DNA of 6,342 bases from an uncultured Janibacter sp. (GTDB lineage Bacteria; Actinomycetota; Actinomycetes; Actinomycetales; Dermatophilaceae): NCBI GenBank assembly GCA_946222495.1, contig CAMICF010000179.1, forward strand, positions 1 to 6,342, read 5' to 3'. The notes below the pieces were generated by a model. It was not told where the DNA came from. It did no database searches and saw only the letters and a list, made by a program, of their open reading frames with translations. The position numbers and the translations under genes were made by a program. Each line of letters opens with the position of its first letter. Position 1 is the first letter of the stretch. Below are positions 1 to 5,162 of this stretch, in pieces.

Positions 1-185
1 CCTTCTGGCGCCCGGCGCTGGCCGTCCCCGCCGGCTACGCCGCGGCCGTCACCGTCGGGGGCTGGGTGATCTCGACGGGTGAGGACACCGCCGTGCGGGC
101 CCGGGTCCCGCTCGCGATCGCGACGATGCACTGGTCCTGGGGGATCGGCTTCCTCACGAGCCCCCGGCGGCTGGCCAAGACCTGA
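1..185 (+). CDS. Glycosyltransferase family 2 protein, C-terminal end (partial at 5' edge)
   Basis: Only the last 60 codons are in the window, read from base 3 to the TGA at 183-185; the start lies outside. The fragment begins FWRPALAVPAGYAAAVTVGG, a hydrophobic stretch able to cross or lie in the membrane. It ends with IATMHWSWGIGFLTSP and a short basic tail, RRLAKT. An (M/H)xxWGxGFL motif close to the C-terminus after a hydrophobic hairpin is characteristic of actinobacterial membrane-anchored GT2 enzymes (ExoA-like), which transfer sugars from nucleotide donors during surface-polysaccharide assembly. The catalytic GT-A domain with its DxD motif is not visible, so the assignment rests on this tail alone. 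The gene is convergent with scoB and closed by the hairpin six bases downstream. Another integral membrane protein cannot be excluded. Confidence 0.6.
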   Translation, partial: FWRPALAVPAGYAAAVTVGGWVISTGEDTAVRARVPLAIATMHWSWGIGFLTSPRRLAKT

Positions 186-190
186 GCACG

Positions 191-223
191 GACGAAGGGC
201 GGGGGTGACCCCCGCCCTTCGTC
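191..223. terminator. Bidirectional intrinsic terminator between the GT2 gene and scoB
   Basis: A perfect 15-bp stem (GACGAAGGGCGGGGG at 191-205 pairs with 209-223) closes a 3-nt TGA loop. It begins 6 nt after the GT2 stop and ends 19 nt before the scoB stop on the other strand. There is no long U-tract, as is usual in high-GC actinomycetes. Being symmetric, it can serve both converging transcripts. Confidence 0.85.
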
Positions 224-242
224 TCGTCGTGCACCGCTCGGA

Positions 243-881
243 TCAGGTCAGGTCGACCCGCAGGGCTGCGCCGGTCTTGTCCTTGACCTCGTCCTCGGTG
301 ACGCCGGGGGCGAGCTCGCGCAGGACGAGGCCGTCGTCGGTGACGTCGATGACGGCGAGGTCGGTGATGATCCGCTGGACGACGCCCTTGCCGGTGAGCG
401 GCAGCTCGCACTCCTCGAGGATCTTCGGCGACCCGTCCTTGGCCGCGTGGTCCATGAGGACGATGACCTTCTTGGCGCCGTGGACGAGGTCCATGGCGCC
501 GCCCATGCCCTTGACCATCTTGCCGGGGATCATCCAGTTGGCGATGTCGCCGTTGGCGGCCACCTGCATGGCGCCGAGGATGGCCGCGTCGACCTTGCCG
601 CCGCGGATCATGGCAAAGCTCGTCGCCGAGTCGAAGATCGAGGCGCCCTTGCGCAGGGTGACGGTCTCCTTGCCGGCATTGATCATGTCCGCGTCGACCG
701 CGTCGTCGGTGGGGTAGGGGCCCACACCGAGGATGCCGTTCTCGGACTGCAGGACGATCTCGACGTCGTCCGGGACGTAGTTCGGCACGAGCGTCGGCAT
801 GCCGATGCCGAGGTTGACGTAGTCGCCGTCGTGGAGCTCGCTGGCCGCACGCGCCGCCATCTCTTCGCGGGTGAGTGCCAT
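243..881 (-). CDS. scoB: 3-oxoacid CoA-transferase, subunit B
   Basis: This is the beta subunit (212 aa, normal for the family) of a class I CoA-transferase. The enzyme moves CoA from succinyl-CoA (or another acyl-CoA) to acetoacetate or a related 3-oxoacid, in the cytoplasm. The SENGILGVGP motif at residues 46-55 contains the Glu (E47) that forms the glutamyl-CoA thioester intermediate. NLGIGMPTLVP (23-33) and the GGAMDLVHGAKKVIVLMDH region (127-145) are also hallmark segments. The ATG at 881-879 follows a strong AGGAGG (888-893, 6-nt spacer). That site lies inside the last codons of scoA, and only one base separates the scoA TGA from this ATG, so translation is probably coupled. Substrate is not resolved by sequence: 3-oxoadipate (PcaJ-like) or acetoacetate (AtoA-like) use is possible, but no aromatic-catabolism genes are adjacent. 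Confidence 0.93.
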   Translation of the reverse strand: MALTREEMAARAASELHDGDYVNLGIGMPTLVPNYVPDDVEIVLQSENGILGVGPYPTDDAVDADMINAGKETVTLRKGASIFDSATSFAMIRGGKVDAAILGAMQVAANGDIANWMIPGKMVKGMGGAMDLVHGAKKVIVLMDHAAKDGSPKILEECELPLTGKGVVQRIITDLAVIDVTDDGLVLRELAPGVTEDEVKDKTGAALRVDLT

Positions 882-882
882 G

Positions 883-1689
883 TCAGGCCTCCTGGGTCTC
901 GGTGACGGTGCGCTTCTCGATGCGCTTCTCGGCGGCCTGCTCCGGCGTCAGCGGGACGACCCGCTGGACGTAGATGCCCGGCAGGTGCACGTCGTCCGGC
1001 TCGATCTCGCCGGGCTCGACGAGCTCCTCGACCTCGGCGACGGTGACGAGCCCCGCCATGGCGCACAGGGGGTTGAAGTTGCGGGAGGTGGTGCGGAAGA
1101 CGAGGTTGCCGTGACGGTCGCCCTTCCACGCACGGATGAGGGCGAAGTCGGCCGTGATGGCCGGCTCGAGGACGTACTCGTGGTCGACGGTGGCCGTCGT
1201 GCCCTCGGGGGTGCGCTCCTTGACGGTGAAGGTGCGCGTCTCCTTGGCGGGGGAGGCGACGGCGACGTTGCCCTCGGCGTCGTAGCGCCAGGGGAGCCCG
1301 CCGTCCGCGATCTGGGTGGCGACACCGGTACGGGTCCAGAACCCGGCGATGCCGGCGCCACCGGCGCGCAGCTTTTCGGCGAGGGTGCCCTGCGGGGTGA
1401 GCTCGACCTCGAGCTCGCCGGAGAGGTACTGCCGGGCGAACTCCTTGTTCTCCCCGACGTAGGAGGAGACCATGCGGCGGATCTGCCCGCCGCCGAGGAG
1501 GAAGCCGAGGCCCCAGTCATCGACGCCGCAGTTGTTCGACACGCACTCGAGATCCGTCACCCCCGATGCGCGAAGGGACTCGATGAGCACGCTCGGGATG
1601 CCACACAACCCGAAGCCGCCCACCGCGAGGGTGGCGCCGTCGGGGATGTCCGCGACGGCTTCTGTGGGAGAGGAGACGACCTTGTCCAT
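883..1689 (-). CDS. scoA: 3-oxoacid CoA-transferase, subunit A
   Basis: This is the alpha subunit of the same enzyme, which pairs with the scoB product. The 268 residues include the N-terminal glycine-rich GGFGLCGIP motif (24-32), SNNCGVDDWG (51-60), SSYVGENKEFARQY (75-88), AWKGDRHGNLVFR (187-199) and NFNPLCAMAG (204-213), all standard for ScoA/PcaI/AtoD subunits. It is longer than the roughly 220-residue E. coli AtoD. Part of this is a charged insert near 152-171 (KERTPEGTTATVDHEY), and part is a C-terminal EQAAEKRIEKRTV tail often seen in actinobacterial ScoA. The ATG at 1689 is fixed upstream by an in-frame TAG four codons earlier. That TAG is part of a TAGGTT box placed for a leaderless transcript. 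It is the first gene of a two-gene operon with scoB. Confidence 0.93.
   Translation of the reverse strand: MDKVVSSPTEAVADIPDGATLAVGGFGLCGIPSVLIESLRASGVTDLECVSNNCGVDDWGLGFLLGGGQIRRMVSSYVGENKEFARQYLSGELEVELTPQGTLAEKLRAGGAGIAGFWTRTGVATQIADGGLPWRYDAEGNVAVASPAKETRTFTVKERTPEGTTATVDHEYVLEPAITADFALIRAWKGDRHGNLVFRTTSRNFNPLCAMAGLVTVAEVEELVEPGEIEPDDVHLPGIYVQRVVPLTPEQAAEKRIEKRTVTETQEA
888..893 (-). promoter_or_regulatory. Strong ribosome-binding site of scoB inside the 3' end of scoA
   Basis: On the minus strand AGGAGG is followed by CCTGAC and then the scoB ATG. The site overlaps the Gln-Glu codons just before the scoA stop, the arrangement expected for coupled synthesis of two subunits made in equal amounts. 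Confidence 0.8.
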
Positions 1690-1701
1690 GGGCCCAACCT
1701 A
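1690..1701 (-). promoter_or_regulatory. Putative leaderless promoter (-10 TAGGTT) of scoAB
   Basis: Read on the minus strand, TAGGTT (1701-1696) fits the actinobacterial -10 pattern TANNNT. It is followed by exactly six bases (GGGCCC) and then the scoA ATG, so the expected +1 is the A of the start codon. No good Shine-Dalgarno sequence lies before scoA, in contrast to scoB. I do not see a convincing TTGAC-like -35 at 16-18 bp. Confidence 0.5.
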
Positions 1702-1719
1702 ACGACCATGCCGCGTCGT

Positions 1720-1742
1720 GGGTGTGTGGGCACAGCACACCC
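1720..1742. promoter_or_regulatory. Candidate operator: 7-bp inverted repeat upstream of scoA
   Basis: GGGTGTG (1720-1726) and CACACCC (1736-1742) form a perfect inverted repeat around a 9-nt spacer. Relative to the predicted scoA transcription start it spans about -31 to -53, over the missing -35 region, a place typical for a regulator site. No regulator gene is present in the window, so the binding protein is unknown. Confidence 0.35.
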
Positions 1743-1772
1743 TTGAGCGCGAAGGGAGGGTGCCCCGGTCCT

Positions 1773-1785
1773 GCGAGGGCCTCGC
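1773..1785. promoter_or_regulatory. 13-bp palindrome in the scoA/peptidase intergenic region
   Basis: GCGAGG and CCTCGC flank a single central G, a perfect odd palindrome too tight to fold as a hairpin but suitable as a dimeric protein-binding site. It lies mid-way in the 273-bp divergent region. In such GC-rich DNA a short palindrome may also occur by chance. Confidence 0.2.
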
Positions 1786-1950
1786 GCGGGCGGTGAAACC
1801 ACAGGGACGTAATTCGCCTGCTGGGTCTGGCGTGTCCCGTGGGACTCGTGGAATAAGAGTGACTGGCCTGATTTGTGAGTCCAGTGCGCTGGGTGTGACG
1901 AGTGAGGCTGCACGACCCCTGATCAGGTCAGTCCCTGCCCGCCCCTTCCT

Positions 1951-1955
1951 AGGAG
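1951..1955 (+). promoter_or_regulatory. Ribosome-binding site of the peptidase gene (decides GTG start)
   Basis: AGGAG lies seven bases before the GTG at 1963. Together with the signal peptide that starts immediately after, this supports GTG as initiator over any later ATG (the next in-frame Met is at residue 70, inside the catalytic domain). Confidence 0.75.
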
Positions 1956-1962
1956 CAGACGC

Positions 1963-4302
1963 GTGTCACGTTCCGTTCGCATCGTCGGTGCCGCCCTCAT
2001 CCCGGCCTTCGCCCTTCCTCTCGGCACCGCGACCGTGGCCCGTGCCGCCGTCCCGGACCCGCCGACCAACTCCAAGCTCCCGAGCGGGCTCGACATCGCC
2101 TCGCCGTACGTGGCCCAGTCGATCTGTGACCCGGCCGCCAAGCCGGGCGTCACCGCCTTCGCCCGGCTCATGGCCAACCACTACGAGGAGTTCAACTACG
2201 GCATCTCCCGGGAGTGCAACCACGGCCTGACGGAGCACTCCGAGGGGCGGGCCCTCGACTGGATGCTCGATGCCTACGACCCGCACGAGCGAGAGGTCGC
2301 CGACTCGGTGATCTCCTGGCTGCTCGCCCCCGACTCCCAGGGACGCCCGGCGGCGATGGCCCGTCGGTTCGGGGTCATGTACATCATCTGGAACAAGCAG
2401 ATCTGGGGCACCTACGACATGGACGCCGGCTGGCGGCCGTACCACGGCGCCAGCCCGCACACGGACCACATCCACTTCAGCTTCAGCTGGGACGGCGCCA
2501 TGCAGCGCACGTCCTGGTGGACGGGCAAGCCGTGGACCGAGGTCTCGCGCGGCCCGAGCGGGCCCACCGTCCCGATCACGCCCCCGACGTCCTACCCGAC
2601 CCTGAGGGAGGGCGCCTCGGGCCCCGACGTCGTGCGGGCGCAGAAGGTCATCGGCGTCGACGCCGACGGGGTCTTCGGCCCGGGGACGAAGCGTGCGCTC
2701 CTGTCCTGGCAGCGGGACAACGGGGTCTCCGTGACCGGTGTGCTCGACGCGGCGACCTGGGACCGGATGGTCGAGCTGGGGGAGATCCCCGACCGCGGGG
2801 ACTCGGACGAGCCGGCGGCCCAGGACTCGATCCGTCGCGGGTCGACCGGCGCCTCCGTCAAGACCCTCCAGCGGCTCCTCGACCTGCCGGTCGACGGGAC
2901 CTTCGGGCCGGCCACGGACAAGGCGGTCCGGGCCTACCAGGAGAAGAAGGGCCTGCGCGTCGACGGGTTCGTCACCGACAACGTGTGGAAGGCCCTCAAC
3001 GGCGAGAAGTACGTCAAGAACGGCGACTCGTCGACCCCCGAGGCGCCGCGGACCTCCCTTCGTCGGGGCTCGACCGGTGAGTCGGTCAAGGCTCTCCAGC
3101 GGTTGCTCAAGGTGACCGCGGACGGGAAGTTCGGGTCGGGCACGGAGAAGGCGCTCAAGGACTTCCAGAAGCGGAAGAGCCTGCGGGTCGACGGGATCGT
3201 CACCGACAACGTCTGGAAGGCCCTCAACGGAGAGTCGTACGACAAGAACGGCACGGTCCCGCCCACGCCGAAGCCCGAGGCTCCGCAGATCTCGCTGCGT
3301 CGCGGGTCGACCGGTGAGTCGGTGAAGGCCCTGCAGCGGTTGCTCAAGGTGTCCGCGGACGGGAAGTTCGGGTCGGGCACGGAGAAGGCGCTCAAGGACT
3401 TCCAGGAGCGGAAGGGCCTGCGGGTCGACGGGATCGTCACGACGAACGTCTGGAAGGCCCTCGACGGCAAGACCTACGTCCGCAACGGAGCCACGGCGAA
3501 GCCCGAGCCGAAGCCGGAGGCTCCGCAGACCTCGATCCGTCGCGGGTCCACCGGTGCCGCCGTCAAGACGCTCCAGCGGATCCTCGGGGTGAGCGTCGAC
3601 GGGAGCTTCGGGTCGGGGACCGAGAAGGCGCTCAAGGACTTCCAGAAGCGGAAGGGCCTGCGCGTCGACGGGATCGTCACGACGAACGTCTGGAACGCCC
3701 TCAACGGCAAGACGTACACCAAGAACGCGGCCTCCTCCGCGGCTCCCGCACCCCAGCCGAAGCAGAGCGAGGAGCCGACGGACAGCGAGGACTCGGGCGA
3801 CGACTCGGACGAGACCGAGGAGCCGGCGAAGCCCTCACCCGCGACGTCCACCGTGAAGACGAGCACCGAGTTCACGCCGCTGAAGTCCAAGGTCCTCGCC
3901 GAGGGCTCGCGCAACGAGGGCGTGAAGTCCGTGCAGCGGGCCGTGGGCGGCGTCGCCGTCGACGGGTCGTACGGCGGCACGACGACCAAGGCGGTGCGCG
4001 GCTTCCAGCGGGCCTCCGGGCTGAAGCCCACCGGTGTCGTCGACGAGTCCACCTGGGACGCGCTCGAGGAGAAGAAGTACCCCTTCCTCAAGTACCGCAC
4101 GACCGTCCTCAAGCCGGGGTCGACCGGGCCCGCGGTGGAGGCCCTGCAGACCTATCTCGGTCTGCCCGTCACCGGTGAGTTCGACGACGCCACGGCCACG
4201 TCGGTGAAGTTCGTGCAGAAGCAGCACGGCCTGACCCGCACGGGCTACGTCGGTGGCGTCACCTGGGAGGCACTCGAGAGCGAGGTCCGCGCCCGCCGCT
4301 GA
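1963..4302 (+). CDS. Secreted LAS/M15-like zinc peptidase with seven peptidoglycan-binding modules
   Basis: This is a predicted exported cell-wall hydrolase or wall-associated protein, 779 aa. Residues 1-28 form a Sec signal peptide (SRSVR basic start, hydrophobic core, ARA cleavage site before AVPDPP). Residues about 45-180 form the catalytic domain, of the kind annotated as ARB_07466-like in actinobacteria and fungi. EHSEGRALD (91-99) gives the HxxGxAxD zinc motif (H92, D99), and HTDHIHFS (166-173) gives the HxH motif (H169, H171), as in LAS/M15 metallopeptidases. C55 and C85 are the only cysteines and may form a disulfide. Seven PG_binding_1 modules follow at about 213-271, 289-346, 366-422, 445-501, 525-581, 643-702 and 715-772. 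Modules 2-5 are linked by PKPEAP-type spacers; an acidic linker (about 600-623) precedes modules 6-7. The substrate bond is not determined by sequence; D-Ala-type or cross-link peptides are plausible. No anchor or sortase signal is visible. Confidence 0.88.
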   Translation: MSRSVRIVGAALIPAFALPLGTATVARAAVPDPPTNSKLPSGLDIASPYVAQSICDPAAKPGVTAFARLMANHYEEFNYGISRECNHGLTEHSEGRALDWMLDAYDPHEREVADSVISWLLAPDSQGRPAAMARRFGVMYIIWNKQIWGTYDMDAGWRPYHGASPHTDHIHFSFSWDGAMQRTSWWTGKPWTEVSRGPSGPTVPITPPTSYPTLREGASGPDVVRAQKVIGVDADGVFGPGTKRALLSWQRDNGVSVTGVLDAATWDRMVELGEIPDRGDSDEPAAQDSIRRGSTGASVKTLQRLLDLPVDGTFGPATDKAVRAYQEKKGLRVDGFVTDNVWKALNGEKYVKNGDSSTPEAPRTSLRRGSTGESVKALQRLLKVTADGKFGSGTEKALKDFQKRKSLRVDGIVTDNVWKALNGESYDKNGTVPPTPKPEAPQISLRRGSTGESVKALQRLLKVSADGKFGSGTEKALKDFQERKGLRVDGIVTTNVWKALDGKTYVRNGATAKPEPKPEAPQTSIRRGSTGAAVKTLQRILGVSVDGSFGSGTEKALKDFQKRKGLRVDGIVTTNVWNALNGKTYTKNAASSAAPAPQPKQSEEPTDSEDSGDDSDETEEPAKPSPATSTVKTSTEFTPLKSKVLAEGSRNEGVKSVQRAVGGVAVDGSYGGTTTKAVRGFQRASGLKPTGVVDESTWDALEEKKYPFLKYRTTVLKPGSTGPAVEALQTYLGLPVTGEFDDATATSVKFVQKQHGLTRTGYVGGVTWEALESEVRARR
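2833..3720 (+). repeat. Tandem in-gene repeats encoding PG-binding modules 2-5
   Basis: Four units begin at the Arg codon of (R)RGSTG at 2833, 3061, 3298 and 3538, so the periods are 228, 237 and 240 bp, all multiples of three. Units 3 and 4 are almost identical over 3097-3168 versus 3334-3405: 72 nt with one mismatch, including 53 identical bases. Units 4 and 5 share long runs through the KALKDFQ and VDGIVTTNVW coding parts. Unit 2 is more diverged. The near-identity at DNA level indicates recent duplication or gene conversion. Confidence 0.85.
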
Positions 4303-4320
4303 CCGCCGCCGCACCGCCAC

Positions 4321-4371
4321 CCGAGGGCGTCGTCACCGCTGATCCACGTCAGCCGGTGGTGACGCCCTCGG
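4321..4371. terminator. Shared terminator hairpin overlapping the 3' end of the TIGR03089 gene
   Basis: The 11-bp stem CCGAGGGCGTC (4321-4331) with GACGCCCTCGG (4361-4371) continues inward through about 11 more pairs. These include two G-U wobbles and one bulged C at 4353, leaving a 6-nt loop near 4343-4348. It starts 18 nt after the peptidase stop. Its right arm contains the TGA (4351-4349) and last codons of the converging minus-strand gene, so that gene ends inside its own hairpin. Confidence 0.75.
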
Positions 4372-5065
4372 TCGTGGCGCGACGGTCGAGGGTCTCCTCG
4401 TCGACCGACCCGAGGTGGACGACGAGCGAGCCGCCCTCGGCCCAGGTGGCCAGCGCGGCCTGCAGGAGGGTGCCGGCCGTCGGGTCGACGAGCTGGCGGC
4501 GGGCCCCCTTCGGCCCGTTGTCGGACGCGGTGACTGTGGCCACGACGTCCCCGTGGGCGAGCACCCGGCCGTCCAGGGTCAGGGCGGGGTCGGTGGCGGA
4601 CGGCTCCTGCCAGGCGTCGAAGTGGTCACCGAAGGACGCGAGGTCGGCCGCCTCGTCCATGACCTCCTCCGGCAGCTCGACGCCGGCCGAACGGGCCAGG
4701 GCGCCGCGGGAGACGAGGACGGCCGGGCCGTCCCCGGGCAGGAGCTCGGGGTCGTCGGTGACGACGAGGTCGGCGTCGAGCTGCCCGTCGAGGTCGACGT
4801 ACCCGCCGACGGACCACACCGCCCAGGCCCAGTAGAGCAGGCGCCAGTGCGGGCGCAGGGCGAGCCGGACGACGGATCCGGGCTCGACGTCCCACTCCTC
4901 CTGGAGCGCATTGCCCGCCTTGCTCACCCAGGTGCCGAGCACCCGTCCGGAGAGCTCGACCCGCTCACCGGCGGTGGGGCCGGGCACGTCGTCGTAGCAG
5001 GTGATCCGGGGGGCGGCGGAGTCCCGGGCGTTGAGCGTGGTCAGGACCTCGGCGGGAGTCGGCAT
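4349..5065 (-). CDS. TIGR03089 family protein (truncated acyl-adenylate-like fold)
   Basis: This 238-aa protein matches the actinobacterial TIGR03089 family. It starts MPTPAEVLTTLNARDSAAPR, then ITCYDD (21-26), GERVELSGRVLGTWVSKAGNALQEEWDVEPG (33-63), and HWRLLYWAWAVWSVGGYVDLD (73-93). These resemble the N-terminal subdomain of AMP-forming acyl-CoA ligases (the conserved early helix where a CoA-ligase reads ANxLxxxGVxxGDxV). It is less than half the length of a full ligase. It lacks a clear YTSGTTGxPKG phosphate loop (only a vestige-like ASDNGPKGA at 180-188) and has no C-terminal lid domain, so it is unlikely to be an active ligase. The true function of the family is unknown to me. The ATG is fixed by an in-frame TAG four codons upstream. 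The gene is divergent from the GT4 gene and convergent with the peptidase. Confidence 0.85.
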   Translation of the reverse strand: MPTPAEVLTTLNARDSAAPRITCYDDVPGPTAGERVELSGRVLGTWVSKAGNALQEEWDVEPGSVVRLALRPHWRLLYWAWAVWSVGGYVDLDGQLDADLVVTDDPELLPGDGPAVLVSRGALARSAGVELPEEVMDEAADLASFGDHFDAWQEPSATDPALTLDGRVLAHGDVVATVTASDNGPKGARRQLVDPTAGTLLQAALATWAEGGSLVVHLGSVDEETLDRRATTEGVTTG

Positions 5066-5077
5066 GGCCCCAGCCTA
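5066..5077 (-). promoter_or_regulatory. Putative leaderless promoter (-10 TAGGCT) of the TIGR03089 gene
   Basis: On the minus strand TAGGCT (5077-5072) is followed by six bases (GGGGCC) and the ATG, placing +1 at the A of the start codon. This is the same geometry as at scoA. No clear Shine-Dalgarno or -35 sequence is seen. Confidence 0.5.
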
Positions 5078-5109
5078 CGAAGGGGGCGACGGGACACGGC
5101 GACCCCGGT

Positions 5110-5131
5110 CCCGTCGGGACCTCCCGACGGG
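5110..5131. promoter_or_regulatory. 9-bp inverted repeat in the TIGR03089/GT4 divergent promoter region
   Basis: CCCGTCGGG (5110-5118) and CCCGACGGG (5123-5131) are exact inverted copies around ACCT. The repeat lies about -29 to -50 from the predicted GT4 start and -45 to -66 from the TIGR03089 start. It could be a shared operator. A further GACGGGA at 5088-5094 pairs with TCCCGTC at 5109-5115, so the GACGGG word occurs three times in alternating orientation. Confidence 0.35.
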
Positions 5132-5147
5132 GAGCCGGCGGGTCGCA

Positions 5148-5153
5148 TAGGCT
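5148..5153 (+). promoter_or_regulatory. Putative -10 box (TAGGCT) of the GT4 glycosyltransferase gene
   Basis: TAGGCT fits TANNNT and ends nine bases before the ATG at 5163. Transcription would therefore start around 5160-5161 and leave a leader of only two or three bases. There is no usable Shine-Dalgarno sequence. CCGACG at 5124-5129, 18 bp upstream, keeps the central GAC of a -35 element. Confidence 0.45.
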
Positions 5154-5162
5154 GCTCACGAG

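Larger units (their letters stand above)
1690..1962. other. Divergent intergenic region between scoA and the peptidase gene
   Basis: This 273-bp stretch holds no supported gene. Besides the scoA promoter and two palindromes listed separately, it contains several elements on the peptidase side. A possible hairpin lies at 1804-1838 (GGGAC with GTCCC, inner CGCC with GGCG). GGACTC (1842-1847) can pair with GAGTCC (1877-1882), and a small CCAG-TGCG-CTGG hairpin lies at 1881-1892. Two TGTGA words at 1874 and 1894 are 20 bp apart, and CCTGATCAGG (1918-1927) is palindromic. AT content rises around 1850-1875 (GGAATAAGAG, TGATTTGTGA), where a promoter for the peptidase could sit, but I cannot fix a -10/-35 pair. 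The length suggests a structured or regulated 5' leader. Confidence 0.5.

Noticed and set aside
871..1746. Long plus-strand open frame opposite scoA (about 290 codons)
   Set aside because: Its product is a Gly/Asp/Val/Leu-rich low-complexity string with no recognisable motif. It lies antisense to a well-conserved gene, a normal shadow in GC-rich DNA.
1874..1898. CRP-like sites (TGTGA at 1874 and 1894)
   Set aside because: Neither is followed by the TCACA half at the 6-bp spacing a CRP-type palindrome needs.
241..1931. GATCAGGTCAG occurs at 241-251 and 1921-1931, flanking the scoAB region like a direct repeat or attachment site
   Set aside because: The number of position pairs in a window this size (about 2 x 10^7) exceeds 4^11 (about 4.2 x 10^6), so a few exact 11-mer repeats are expected by chance. 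No integrase or other mobility gene is present.
1743..1962. c-di-AMP (ydaO-type) riboswitch upstream of the wall peptidase
   Set aside because: I looked for its conserved blocks (such as GGGGGAACC and GGGGTGAAT) and found none in order. Only generic hairpins are present.
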